The translations under genes and the position numbers were made by a program. Source: Tritrichomonas musculus (lineage: Eukaryota; Parabasalia; Tritrichomonadida; Tritrichomonadidae). From it: a stretch of 64,000 bases of DNA. This document shows positions 41,244 to 51,328 of this stretch, in pieces. Position 1 is the stretch's first letter; every line of letters starts with the position of its first letter. The notes under the pieces are model-generated. The model saw only the letters and a list, made by a program, of their open reading frames with translations, was not told where the DNA came from and did no database searches. Where the stretch lies: the NCBI GenBank assembly GCA_039105265.1, contig JAPFFF010000001.1:8494001-8558000 (forward strand), read 5' to 3'.

Positions 41244-43055
41244 ATGGACACGCCTCAACTCTTACAGCATTCCTACCAAAGGAAAGGTAAAAAAGTCTTT
41301 GATTTTCACTGTAACATTTGTAATCGTGATTACCATAATTGCACAAATGCAGCAGCACACGTTAAGTCTTGTCAAGAAAGATTTAGTAATCTTAAGAAGG
41401 TTCATTGCTGTAATATACTAGAAGCTTTTGGTCAAGTTGATGTACAGAAAGAAGATTTTAATTTCCAGTTTATATTTCCCAAGTCCAAGCCAAACGAAAG
41501 GATTTCTCAAGAACACCAGAGTTTAATAGAACTGATTGCAGATTTAAATATTCCTTATACACAGTTTGAAGCTCCAGCTTGGGAAAGATTCATACATTCA
41601 TTAAATCCTAAATTTGAAATTCCTCACAAAGATAAGCTTCGCGAATTGATTATAGAACATGCAAGTGTTTTGTTTTTTAATGGTTTAGAAGACCTGCGTG
41701 GAAGAATATGTGGACTTGCAGTTGATGGAGCAACTCTCTTAAACCAACATACATATGCATATATACTTATTGAACCAACAGGTTTAAGACTTGCTGGACT
41801 ACAAAACGTAGAAGTTCAATCAAGCAGCACTCTTGCAAAAGCAACATCCTCAATCATCAAAGAGTGCAAAAAACATAACATTACAATCAGTGGTATAGTT
41901 AGTGATAATGCAGCAAATTTGAAATCTGCGTTAACAAATAATGATCCACATGATCCTAATTCCATCAAATCAATGATCGGAGAGGCTTTTCTACGTATTG
42001 CATGTGCTGCACACACTTCACAACTTTGTATTCATGATTTAATTCAAGATCTACCGTTTCTACAAGATTTTCTAAATAATGTTGTAGACATTATACATTA
42101 CTTAATGAAAATAAGTAAGGAATTCAAAAAATATTGTCCTTTAAAAATTCCAAACTTTATGTCAAATAGATGGAATACCTTATCGACATGTGCACGTTTT
42201 ATACTTGACAATCGTTCAATAATTGACAATTTACTACAAACAATTGCATTACCAGAATTTAAAAAGTTCGAAAAAAACTTGGAATTATTTCAACAAAAGA
42301 AGATAAACAAAGAACCAGAAAGACCAAATATCCCCTCAATATTTGAGATCCCAATTGAATGGGAAACATACACAGTTCCATTGGAAGTTTTAGCAGAATT
42401 TACCGAACACATCGAGGGAGATATTGTCCTTCAGCAAGAGGTTCTAATTCACAAAATAATAATGGAGTCACAGCTCGAACAAATGGCGACAGAAGGTAAG
42501 AATGCAATTGCAGATCAATTACTTGAAGTGTTCAGGCGAAGATTCAAGCAGACTGCAGATATAACTGTGTCAGAACTAGCATATATTTTTACACCAAATG
42601 GCCTTAATCAGTTTCGAATGTTGAATGATAATAAAGATAAGCATCAGAAAAGGAAGATTCTGAAGAAGACATTTCTTGATATAACGAAAGAAGCTACTGA
42701 AAAAAACCCAACACCTGATTTTACATATCTTCCAGCTCTATTTGACTATTATCTTGATTCATTTAAATATAATGAAGGCGAAAATCCAACTGCATTCTGG
42801 AAATCACAAATAGAAGAAGAAGTTATAATTCCTCATGTTAACGAAAGTAAACCGATACCACTTAACGCTTTTGCAACAACGATTTTATGCATTATATCAC
42901 TACCAGCGAGCGAAGCAATGTGCGAAAGAGCCTTTTCGGCATTAAAATCTATAATTTCAGATTTAAATACATCAATGAAACCAGATTTATATCATGCTTT
43001 AGCTACAATAAAACTTGCATTGAGATATCAAAGAAAATATGTAAAGTTTGATTAA
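41244..43055 (+). CDS. hAT family transposase
   Basis: A 603-residue protein. Residues 22-52 form a BED-type zinc finger (FHCNICNRDYHNCTNAAAHV: C24, C27, then H and C ligands), for binding the element's ends. The middle has hAT-type DDE surroundings: GLAVDGATLL near 150-160 with a first candidate acid, and SGIVSDNAANLKSAL near 212-226 with the second. The C-terminus (LPASEAMCERAFSALKSIISDLNTSMKPDLYHALATIKLALRY in pattern, about 552-595) is the hAT dimerisation motif. The frame has no break. Start at the first Met; the upstream frame reads into non-coding DNA. It is likely able to mobilise its own element and perhaps the 8-bp-duplication MITEs here, although their termini differ. Confidence 0.92.
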   Translation: MDTPQLLQHSYQRKGKKVFDFHCNICNRDYHNCTNAAAHVKSCQERFSNLKKVHCCNILEAFGQVDVQKEDFNFQFIFPKSKPNERISQEHQSLIELIADLNIPYTQFEAPAWERFIHSLNPKFEIPHKDKLRELIIEHASVLFFNGLEDLRGRICGLAVDGATLLNQHTYAYILIEPTGLRLAGLQNVEVQSSSTLAKATSSIIKECKKHNITISGIVSDNAANLKSALTNNDPHDPNSIKSMIGEAFLRIACAAHTSQLCIHDLIQDLPFLQDFLNNVVDIIHYLMKISKEFKKYCPLKIPNFMSNRWNTLSTCARFILDNRSIIDNLLQTIALPEFKKFEKNLELFQQKKINKEPERPNIPSIFEIPIEWETYTVPLEVLAEFTEHIEGDIVLQQEVLIHKIIMESQLEQMATEGKNAIADQLLEVFRRRFKQTADITVSELAYIFTPNGLNQFRMLNDNKDKHQKRKILKKTFLDITKEATEKNPTPDFTYLPALFDYYLDSFKYNEGENPTAFWKSQIEEEVIIPHVNESKPIPLNAFATTILCIISLPASEAMCERAFSALKSIISDLNTSMKPDLYHALATIKLALRYQRKYVKFD

Positions 43056-43200
43056 ATAAAAGTTCATTTAAATATATTACATATCATATTTTATTTTTAA
43101 TTTTATTTAGTGGACAAAAGCTCTATATAAATTTATCATTTTGATTAAATATACTAATTTGATATTAATTTATTAAGTAAGATCTCTAAATTTTAATTTT

Positions 43201-43277
43201 GAGAGTCATGGCTTATTGGAATAATCCATTTTCATAAAAAGTAATAGGTTCGAATAATAAAGAGTATGTTTTTTTTT
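43201..43277 (+). other. tRNA-like Pol III unit, right part of the hAT element
   Basis: TGGCTTATTGG (43209-43219) fits an A box, GGTTCGAAT (43248-43256) a B box, followed by a T run at 43269-43277. The fold is too short and poorly paired for a tRNA. Same orientation as the left unit. Confidence 0.4.
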
Positions 43278-43388
43278 TAATTATATATAGATAAATAATA
43301 TTTTAATTACGTTCAAGTTCGGCATTTTTTACAATTTTTTACGTATTTCTATTGAATTTTAAAAAATAAAAATTACGTCCGAAGGGTA

Positions 43389-43776
43389 ATTCAAATTTCA
43401 AAAAAATGATGATAAAAAACATCCAACTCAAGAATTACCACCAAATTTAGATATTTTCTTAATCATATGTTCATGAAACAAATATATAAGTTTGGGAAGT
43501 TTCAAGCGTTTTTTAAAATTTAGCTTTATGTTTTTGACAAATACGTTATTTTGGCCGACCTATGATAAAACATTCTATGAGTTTATTCAATATTGAAAAT
43601 TTTACAACATTTCCAGGACGTTTTCCCTAAAATCAATATTGATTAAAGAAACATATAGAACTTTTTTATTAAAAATGTTTTAAATTTTTTGAAGTTGAGA
43701 TAATTCATAAACAGGTCAAATTCAATTACAATGAAGGTCAATTTGCATATAATAATATAATAATATTTAAACTTCA
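43389..43776. other. intergenic upstream of the DOCK gene
   Basis: About 390 bp of AT-rich DNA that must hold the DOCK-family promoter. No clear initiator motif close to the ATG. Confidence 0.4.
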
Positions 43777-46700
43777 ATGATTAATATAGTAAATATTCGA
43801 GAAACGAGAGCAAGGCGTGATACTTTAAATCCTTGTAATATTATGGCATTGATGACGGTAAGAGTCATGTCGGAATCAAATGAAATGAGATTAGTATCGT
43901 TAACATCGTCAGAATATAATAATACATTATGGTTACACTATCTTAAATCAAGTAAAATGTCATATTTTGAAGTTCCAAAGCAAATTAAACCAAATCAAGC
44001 ACCACCAACTAATTTCAAATGCGAAGATGATTATACAGAACTAGAAGAAAAGACAGATGATTCAAAAACACCACAAGATTTCATCGAATTTATGACTAAT
44101 CCAAAATCGGAAACTTCTTATGTATCAATTCCAATCTATAACAACATTGCACTAAATAAAATTTCACAATTATCATCGAGATTTACAGAGACTCCTTATC
44201 CAATGCGATTTCTTCACATTAATTCAGTAGATTTTGATATAACAGGGCTTTCAAGTACAGTTATTATGGAATTCTTCATATATCAAAAAGGCCCGATAAC
44301 TGAACCTGTTCAAATGAACTTTAATTCATCAGACGCTAGATTCACTCGTTTTAAGTATTTTAGCCAAAAACAAGATTTAATACTTCCATTCCCTGAATCC
44401 GAAGATTCATTATTTGTTTGTGTTATATACATGCCTTTTCCTGATGTTGAAACTGGTGGTCAGGCTCTTACTCCAATTGGTGTTGGCTATACTCAGATAT
44501 TGGGAAACGCAGATCAACGCCATAAAAGGAATTGTAAGTTGCAAGGAGTTATAACTCCATCATTCACTCGATTTGATGCAACAATTCCTTTTGCAGAACA
44601 TTTTACTAGACCATCAGATATGCCATATAAGATTAAATTTAATTATTCAATTCAAATAAATATCGATAATTTGGAAGCTTCACAGCCAATTATAACCCGT
44701 TTGACTTCTTTTAGAAGTATGATCCCCACTCCACTTTTGACATTCTATGACTTTTCGGTCAACTTAAAGATTAAATTAAATTCAAAAAAAGCTTTACAAA
44801 GGCAAGCATATATAAAAATTACATTAAAAATGCCAAACGAAAACGGAAAATTAGTTGATGTTAAGCTTTTTGCAGGTATAACTGAGATAGAAACCACAGA
44901 ATCAGGTTCAACATCTCGAATTACGCCCAGGACAGAAAGGATATATTTTCCAGAGCATTTAAATTTCTTGCTTTCTACAGAAATAGATCAGCCTATTACG
45001 GCTCAAATTGATATTATATTATCTCAACCAGGAAATTCAAAAACTGTCGCTTCAACTACAATTCCAATTAATAGATCATTTCAATCATTCACTGATCACA
45101 AAATGGACTCAAAAGGTAATCTCATATCATTCAAATATTCATATCCATCAATTTTTGCTCCACCTCGATTGCTTCGTGATGTTCTTGTTGGCCCTTGGAA
45201 TGCTTCACCTGATATTTCAAAAGATCCAATTTATGCTTCAATATCTCCTTTTGCCATACGAAAGTATTTAGAACCAGAAAGACTGCAATCATTCGATTTT
45301 CAAAAATTCTTTAACCTGTTTCCTCAGCCTGAAAAGAGTAATATTCAAACATGGATTGAGCATTATTTTGATTGCAATAAAGAATTTTCTAGATGGTATC
45401 TTGAAAAATTAACGCAATCAATTAAAATTGCCGTTAACTCGCCATTCCCGTTCTTTTTACTTTTATTCAAAGCATTGGCAATTGATAAAAAATTTGACGA
45501 AAGTTTAATTTCAGGATTGAACAAATTATTATTTGAGTGTGTTGGATTTGCAAATCTAGAAAACTCTCAAGGTGAAAAATTGAGGGAAACTATTGCAGAC
45601 TTTGTTCTTCGTCTTCGAGCAGTTTTTATTCCAAAAACTGTATTCAGTATTACATTTAATTTTTTATTTAAGTTAACAAACTACGCTCGACTTCATGTTT
45701 ATTCGCTTTTGCTTTCAGATATAGCTTTCGTTCAATCAATTACTTTCAACTTTCGATTTGATTTGAAGAAGAACCAATCGCCTTACATTCCATTAATATC
45801 ACTTTTTTACAAAACATTGCATTTAACTTTTATTGATAATAAAAAAGTGAATGTCAATTTGGCAGTTAGCTCGCTTTCTGTTTTATCCACAACGCTTGAA
45901 GGCTTCTGTGACTCAGAAACAGCATCTGAAATTGTTCATATTATTTTCCCAATACTCCCAATGATTTTCACTTTCTATGATTCTCTTACAGCTCAATTAA
46001 ATGAAGGAAACGCTTCAACGCCGGAAGTTCAAGGTGGCTCGATATTAATGCCAATTATTCTATTTATATTAAGATATTGCGATGGGTTCCAGTTTTTAAA
46101 TTATTTCGAGCTATTATCGTCAGATTCACAACTTCGTTTTCTTGATTTTCTCTGCCAAATAACTGATGATCAAATGATCCATTCGATTACAAAAAGTGCT
46201 CCACCTGGATCTGTAACAGAACTTGCATTAACTCATGAAATTACATTTAGGATTCTAATATTTTTAGGTTTCTTTGATAAGATAAATAATTTAGATGAGC
46301 GAATCATTCATAGTACTTTCAATCTTATTTTGCATATGCTCAAGTCAACTAAACAGCCATCTGATTCATATGCGCTCTTATTCAAAACAATAGCGTTCTT
46401 CATTGGCCGTGACCCAACAAAAATTTTCAGCGAAAAAACAGCTCTCCTAAGTCAGCTTTTGTCAGCAACAGTAGAACTCACACAAAGAAAATGTTATAAC
46501 GCAAGAACATCTGCAATTGCGTTTATTATTTGGTTAATTGAATTAGAATCTAAAGATTTCAAAGATACACCACGTTGCGCGATGTTACTACAATCTGTTA
46601 CATGCAAAGTTTTTCTCAAGAACAAGACTTTTCTGCCATTTTTCGAGCATCTTCCAGAATCTGTTGCATTTGACCAAGTTAAAAATTTATATGAAATGTT

Positions 46701-48399
46701 GAAGAGCGCAATGGAACCAACAATCAATGATAATAAAGTAAGAACTCTTCTAGAAATAGCAAATAATCATTATAAAAATTTCCCTGCAATTCGTGCAAGA
46801 ATTCTTTCACAAGTTGTTGAATTAAATAAAGCAAATGGAGATGTAGCGTCAGCGTTTATTGCACAATGGAGATTATGTGGATTTATATCAGAAGTTTTCA
46901 AATTAAAGAATCAAATTGTGGATGGAATTCCAAAGCAAGGAATTAAAGCATTTCCTTTCATTTTTGAAGAACCACAAATTGATCTTTCAATATACCCTGA
47001 AAATTCAGCTTATATTGCAATTGATAGCGAAATGTTTACTGAGACTTACATTTGCCAAGCAATGCAAGAAGCCATTGTTCTTTGTAAACAGGCAGGTTTT
47101 AACAAATTAATTAGCAAAGTTACAGAATATTTGTTTGATAATCTCGAGAAAAGAAGAGAATTTGATTTACTTAAACAATTGTACGAAAGTGTTAGTCAAT
47201 CTTATGCAGTACTAAATGCAAGTGAAAATCCTCGTGTTGAATTTTCTAGAGTATTTTTAGGGCCAGAGCTAGCAGAAAAGTTTGGCTTTACAGAAGCTAT
47301 TAGAATATCACCAATCAAGCCAGAAAAAATTGAAGACCAAGATTATCAAAGCTTACAAATGTTTTCCACAATGAGTCTTATTGACAGTGAGCCAGATGAA
47401 ATTGATGATATTGGTAAATACGAACAATTATTAAAGAAAGAAGGCGGTAAAAAATCAAAATCTCAGAATCCACTTGATTCAGCCACAAAAGAAAATGAAT
47501 TCCAAATAATTAAAGTTCATTATGATCCCATTCAATTTAATCAAATGCATTCAAGTGTTTTTAATAAAAACATTTTGGCTGAAAATGAAAATGAAATTGA
47601 CTGGAATGAAACGTTAGTTAAAAGAATTACTTATTTAACTGAATCTCCTCTTCCTCATCCAATCAGTTATTCAAAGATTACAAAAACCAATTCAATTGAA
47701 ATTACAAAGCATGATTATTACATCGAAAAACTTCATAAATTTATTGAATCATTCAAGCAACAAGCTGAATCTTTATCTTCTGTCCTTCCACCTGAAAAAA
47801 TGCTAAAAATGTGGGCCCAATGCACTCTTGGCTTGAACACTTCGCCAATTTTATCCAAAATTGGAAAAATTGTTCTTGCTCAAGAAAATCCAAGCAGCAA
47901 ATCTCTTGTATACTTGCTTGTTCTACGTTTAAACGTCCCTGAAGAGAAAAAGCACCACAAGAAAGATTCAAAGGTTGAAAGAGAATCTGAAAATGAGAAA
48001 GACAGAGATAAAGAAAAAGGTAAAGATAAAGAAAAAGGTAGAAGTAAAGAAAAAGGAAAAGAGAAAAGTAAGGATAAGGATAAAGAAAAAAGTAAAGATA
48101 AAGATAAGGACAAAGAAAAAAGTAAGGATAAAGAAAAGGAAAAGTCTAAGGAAAAGGAGAAAGATAAGGAAAAAGAGAAAGAAAAAGATCGAGAAAAAAT
48201 TAAAATTAATACAAGTAATGTTCCAAAAGATATCGTAGAATTATCTGACTCGATTTGGAAAATGCTTAGAGATTCCATTCACCTTATTGATAAAGTGTTT
48301 GATTTAACAAAACCATCAGATATGGATATGAAAAGGCTAGCGAAGTTTAGAGAAATTTTAAACGTCCCAATAACGGTTCAGAAGGTATATCGATTGTGA
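43777..48399 (+). CDS. DOCK-family guanine nucleotide exchange factor
   Basis: A 1,540-residue protein with the DOCK layout. A C2-like DHR-1 region lies at about 320-440 (FYDFSVNLKIKLNSKK, then IKITLKMPNENGKL). Long helical repeats follow. A DHR-2 catalytic region runs from about 970 to 1370: RARILSQVVELNKANGDVAS, then ICQAMQEAIVLCKQAG, VEFSRVFLGPELAEKFG, and the late stretch NEIDWNETLVKRITYLTE...SIEITKHDYYIEKLHKFIE. A Lys/Glu-rich repeat (KEKDKEKSK type) fills about 1390-1475 near the C-terminus and may mediate binding to acidic lipid or protein. DOCK proteins load GTP on Rac/Cdc42 GTPases to drive actin remodelling at membranes. No SH3 domain was seen. The Rac-like protein at 7852 is a conceivable partner in the pathway. 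Confidence 0.82.
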   Translation: MINIVNIRETRARRDTLNPCNIMALMTVRVMSESNEMRLVSLTSSEYNNTLWLHYLKSSKMSYFEVPKQIKPNQAPPTNFKCEDDYTELEEKTDDSKTPQDFIEFMTNPKSETSYVSIPIYNNIALNKISQLSSRFTETPYPMRFLHINSVDFDITGLSSTVIMEFFIYQKGPITEPVQMNFNSSDARFTRFKYFSQKQDLILPFPESEDSLFVCVIYMPFPDVETGGQALTPIGVGYTQILGNADQRHKRNCKLQGVITPSFTRFDATIPFAEHFTRPSDMPYKIKFNYSIQINIDNLEASQPIITRLTSFRSMIPTPLLTFYDFSVNLKIKLNSKKALQRQAYIKITLKMPNENGKLVDVKLFAGITEIETTESGSTSRITPRTERIYFPEHLNFLLSTEIDQPITAQIDIILSQPGNSKTVASTTIPINRSFQSFTDHKMDSKGNLISFKYSYPSIFAPPRLLRDVLVGPWNASPDISKDPIYASISPFAIRKYLEPERLQSFDFQKFFNLFPQPEKSNIQTWIEHYFDCNKEFSRWYLEKLTQSIKIAVNSPFPFFLLLFKALAIDKKFDESLISGLNKLLFECVGFANLENSQGEKLRETIADFVLRLRAVFIPKTVFSITFNFLFKLTNYARLHVYSLLLSDIAFVQSITFNFRFDLKKNQSPYIPLISLFYKTLHLTFIDNKKVNVNLAVSSLSVLSTTLEGFCDSETASEIVHIIFPILPMIFTFYDSLTAQLNEGNASTPEVQGGSILMPIILFILRYCDGFQFLNYFELLSSDSQLRFLDFLCQITDDQMIHSITKSAPPGSVTELALTHEITFRILIFLGFFDKINNLDERIIHSTFNLILHMLKSTKQPSDSYALLFKTIAFFIGRDPTKIFSEKTALLSQLLSATVELTQRKCYNARTSAIAFIIWLIELESKDFKDTPRCAMLLQSVTCKVFLKNKTFLPFFEHLPESVAFDQVKNLYEMLKSAMEPTINDNKVRTLLEIANNHYKNFPAIRARILSQVVELNKANGDVASAFIAQWRLCGFISEVFKLKNQIVDGIPKQGIKAFPFIFEEPQIDLSIYPENSAYIAIDSEMFTETYICQAMQEAIVLCKQAGFNKLISKVTEYLFDNLEKRREFDLLKQLYESVSQSYAVLNASENPRVEFSRVFLGPELAEKFGFTEAIRISPIKPEKIEDQDYQSLQMFSTMSLIDSEPDEIDDIGKYEQLLKKEGGKKSKSQNPLDSATKENEFQIIKVHYDPIQFNQMHSSVFNKNILAENENEIDWNETLVKRITYLTESPLPHPISYSKITKTNSIEITKHDYYIEKLHKFIESFKQQAESLSSVLPPEKMLKMWAQCTLGLNTSPILSKIGKIVLAQENPSSKSLVYLLVLRLNVPEEKKHHKKDSKVERESENEKDRDKEKGKDKEKGRSKEKGKEKSKDKDKEKSKDKDKDKEKSKDKEKEKSKEKEKDKEKEKEKDREKIKINTSNVPKDIVELSDSIWKMLRDSIHLIDKVFDLTKPSDMDMKRLAKFREILNVPITVQKVYRL

Positions 48400-48657
48400 G
48401 TTTTTTTATGCTTTCTCTTATATTTTAATCTTTATTTTTTTTTTGTAAAATTAATAAATCATTTATTTCGATATAAAATTATTTCACTTTTTAAATACTT
48501 TATTCTATCAAAAAGTTTATGAAATAAAATTTGATGTTACTCTCAGCAATGAGATAAAAATAAAAGATTATGCTTTAACAAGATCATTGTCTAAAGAATA
48601 AAAACCCTAAATTTTTAATTATTCAAAATAACAACAATTTTATTTATAAATCAAACA

Positions 48658-50775
48658 TTAATAATCTTGCTTGCGCAAATCAGACTTCACTTTTAATATA
48701 AGTTGTTTGAATCCTTCTTCATCAAGATCAGAAACATCTACACCATACATTAATCCAAGTTCGTCAGCTACAAAATCAATCAAATTCTGCTTTTGACTTT
48801 CAATTTTAGCTTTTTCAGAACTGTGAGTTTCATGCATTTTTGTTTCTACTGCTAAAATCTGTGCCATTGTTTTAGCTTCATTTGTTTGCCTTTCTTGTTT
48901 CATTTTGGCTTCATCTGATGAAATCTTCATTTGAAGTGATTGAACAGCAATTTTCAAACGAGAATTATCATCGCATAAGTCTTTATTTCTTTTTTCACTT
49001 TCTGCTAAAGAATTGGATAAGTTCTTTGATAAATCTGTGAGTTGTTCAATTTTATTATGATATTCTGCAATAGTTTGAGACATTATGCATTTCATCTCTT
49101 CAACTTGATCGTTCATTTCGTTGATTTCCTTTTCATGAGATCTTTGAATATTTTTGATTTTCCTTTTAGCTTTCTGTTGATCATTGTAATGCTGTAATTT
49201 GAGTTGTTGAAAAGACCTTTGAAGTGCATCAAGCTTTTGACGTAAAGCAACTTCAATTTCTTTGAATTTTAAGTTTTCGATTTTTAATGATTCATTTGAT
49301 GAATTGAGTTTTTGAATGACAGTATCTTTTTGCGCAATTTCTGCTTTGAGCTGTTGAATGGTAGCATCTTTTTTCTGATCATATTGATCATATTTAAGGG
49401 ATGCTGGCGATATCTGGCGAGTTTCAGGTCTAACTAAAGCTAATTCATTGGTTAATGAAGCCATTTTAGATTTAAGTTGATTATTTGCTTCAATAAGAGT
49501 GTCATTCTGAGAGGTTAAACTTTCTATTTGTTTCTCTGATTTTTGGAGACTGCGTTTTGATTCTTTGAGAGCTTCACAAAGTTTTTGATTATTAATTTGA
49601 TATTTTTCAATTTTTTGAATAAATCGGTTTATACGTTCCGGGAGCTCTTCAGGCTTCTTGCATCCAAATATTTTAACAGCATCTGTTAAATTATCCATTT
49701 GTAAGATTGCTTCTTTGGCAGAGTTGAGCTGCTTTTTCAATTCTGAATTTATAATGAAAATAGCTGCAAAGAGAGTTTTAGAAAGTCCATCATATTGAGA
49801 TAGAATTTGGGAGCGAACCTCTTCCGAGAAAAGTTCATATGATACATGAGAATTTTTCTGAATAAAATCAAAATCTAGAGCATGCTTCACCATAAAAGAT
49901 GTGAATGCTTGATTAGTATCACAAAACATCTTTCCATCAAAACCGTGAGATGAAATCTCAACTTGCTTCAGCTCATTAAAAATTTTGGTATACAAATCAT
50001 TCATTTTTTGAGAATTATCATCTCGTTTCTCAGCTTCTTTTTTTAATTCATTAATCTCTGATTTAATATGATCGTTTTCGACATCCTTGATTTCAAGAGC
50101 AGACGATGTTTCGTTAATGATTGCTTGAACTTTCTGGGGGCTTTTTAATTGGTTAGATTTTATAATATTTGTTATTTTGGTATTCATATTAGAATCCTTA
50201 TACGGCACATTTATATAACTAAAATCAATACTATCATTTTCGAATAGCTTAGGAGATCTTCTTTTCTTCATTAATTCTTGATTTTCATAAAATACTTTTG
50301 AATAATTTGATTCAGACTTACATAGAGCATCATTTAAATTTTTAATAAGTCCAACCATTTCTTCTCTTCCTTTAGAATATTTGCCTAATTCTGCTCTTTG
50401 ATTATCAATTTGATTTTGTAAAGATTCATTGGCAACCATTAGTTGGTTATTTTGCGCTTTAACTGATGCCCAAGCAGTTTCACTTTCGATATGTGAAGCG
50501 TGTCCGGCCTCAAGCTGAAGTTGTAAGACTTGTTGATCTTCTTTTAATGAATTAATTTCAGCTTGATTTCGATCATTTGAAATTTTTAATGTTGATATTG
50601 TTTTCTGAAGTTGGTTTATTTCCTCTTTGTAATGCGTGTTTTTCTGCTTCAATTTTGAAATCATTCTTTTATATTTTGTAACATCAATAACATCATTTGG
50701 TTCATTTACTGCTAAATTTGTGTTTTCATCAAAACTCATTGGCGAAATGGTTGCTGAAAAATTTGATGGATTCAT
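48658..50775 (-). CDS. long coiled-coil protein
   Basis: A 705-residue protein that is almost all heptad-like helix: about 33-185 (MISKLKQKNTHYKEEINQLQ onward) and about 380-640 are strong coiled coil, rich in Lys, Glu, Gln and Leu. A less helical section at about 185-380 (with the stretch DFDFIQKNSHVSYELFSEEVR) separates them. The C-terminal 40 residues (IDFVADELGLMYGVDVSDLD) look like a small folded end. No motor or kinase motif. Such proteins are usually cytoskeletal, centrosomal or Golgi scaffolds; the family is not recognised. It starts 553 bp from the divergent RCC1-like gene. Confidence 0.7.
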   Translation of the reverse strand: MNPSNFSATISPMSFDENTNLAVNEPNDVIDVTKYKRMISKLKQKNTHYKEEINQLQKTISTLKISNDRNQAEINSLKEDQQVLQLQLEAGHASHIESETAWASVKAQNNQLMVANESLQNQIDNQRAELGKYSKGREEMVGLIKNLNDALCKSESNYSKVFYENQELMKKRRSPKLFENDSIDFSYINVPYKDSNMNTKITNIIKSNQLKSPQKVQAIINETSSALEIKDVENDHIKSEINELKKEAEKRDDNSQKMNDLYTKIFNELKQVEISSHGFDGKMFCDTNQAFTSFMVKHALDFDFIQKNSHVSYELFSEEVRSQILSQYDGLSKTLFAAIFIINSELKKQLNSAKEAILQMDNLTDAVKIFGCKKPEELPERINRFIQKIEKYQINNQKLCEALKESKRSLQKSEKQIESLTSQNDTLIEANNQLKSKMASLTNELALVRPETRQISPASLKYDQYDQKKDATIQQLKAEIAQKDTVIQKLNSSNESLKIENLKFKEIEVALRQKLDALQRSFQQLKLQHYNDQQKAKRKIKNIQRSHEKEINEMNDQVEEMKCIMSQTIAEYHNKIEQLTDLSKNLSNSLAESEKRNKDLCDDNSRLKIAVQSLQMKISSDEAKMKQERQTNEAKTMAQILAVETKMHETHSSEKAKIESQKQNLIDFVADELGLMYGVDVSDLDEEGFKQLILKVKSDLRKQDY

Positions 50776-51328
50776 TGTTTATTATTAAATGATGAAAATA
50801 AAATTATAGTGCCGTTTATAATTTTTGTGATTCATGAGTAAAATCAATGTTTGATGATTTGATAGAAAGAATATTATTTTTAACATTCATTGTTCCTAGA
50901 GAGATAATTGAAAAAGCTGTATATTTCCTCTTTCAAACAATGAAAGTTATTCTATGCTAATAATAAATTTTATAAAAGATTCTGTCAATATCGAAATTGT
51001 AGAATAATTTATAGTATTAAACAAATAAACTAATTTTGAAATAAAAATTCCCTTTAAATATAAAGATAATAAAATATTTAAACGAACTTTATCATATTAA
51101 ATTTCATTTTCTCTATTCAAAAAGTGATATTATGAAAAAATTGTTTGTTATCATATAATCTCTGCAAATTTAACCCATTGTTGTAAAGTGATACAAATAT
51201 AATGAATTGTTCGGCCTAATTTTTTTCATTCCATCTGAAATAAAGTCATTTCTTTACTTTTTATCGTTGTTCGATATTATGGCCAAATATGCTCGGAAAA
51301 AAAAAAATAATTGACTCAAAAAACGCCA
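50776..51328. promoter_or_regulatory. shared upstream region of the coiled-coil and RCC1-like genes
   Basis: 553 bp between divergent start codons. A TCATTCCATC stretch near 51226 on the plus strand contains a TCATT initiator-like match about 100 bases before the RCC1-like ATG. No other gene seen. Confidence 0.35.

Larger units (their letters stand above)
40866..43388 (+). mobile_element. apparently intact hAT transposon
   Basis: A 2,523-bp element flanked by ATTCAAAT at 40858-40865 and 43389-43396. The termini share an inverted CCCTTCG core near the ends (TTTGCCCTTCGACAA at left; TACCCTTCGGACGTAA read inward from the right), with further ACGTC/GACGT motifs just inside. It encodes one uninterrupted hAT transposase. 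Two tRNA-like Pol III promoter pieces lie inside it, one on each side of the gene. Confidence 0.88.

Noticed and set aside
47880-48278. Long frames opposite and beside the Lys/Glu repeat of the DOCK gene
   Set aside because: They are shadows of a low-complexity codon repeat (Ser/Phe/Leu on the other strand).
51311-51328. TTG start for the RCC1-like gene
   Set aside because: TTG initiation is not expected for a nuclear gene; the first ATG at 51329 leaves the repeats intact.
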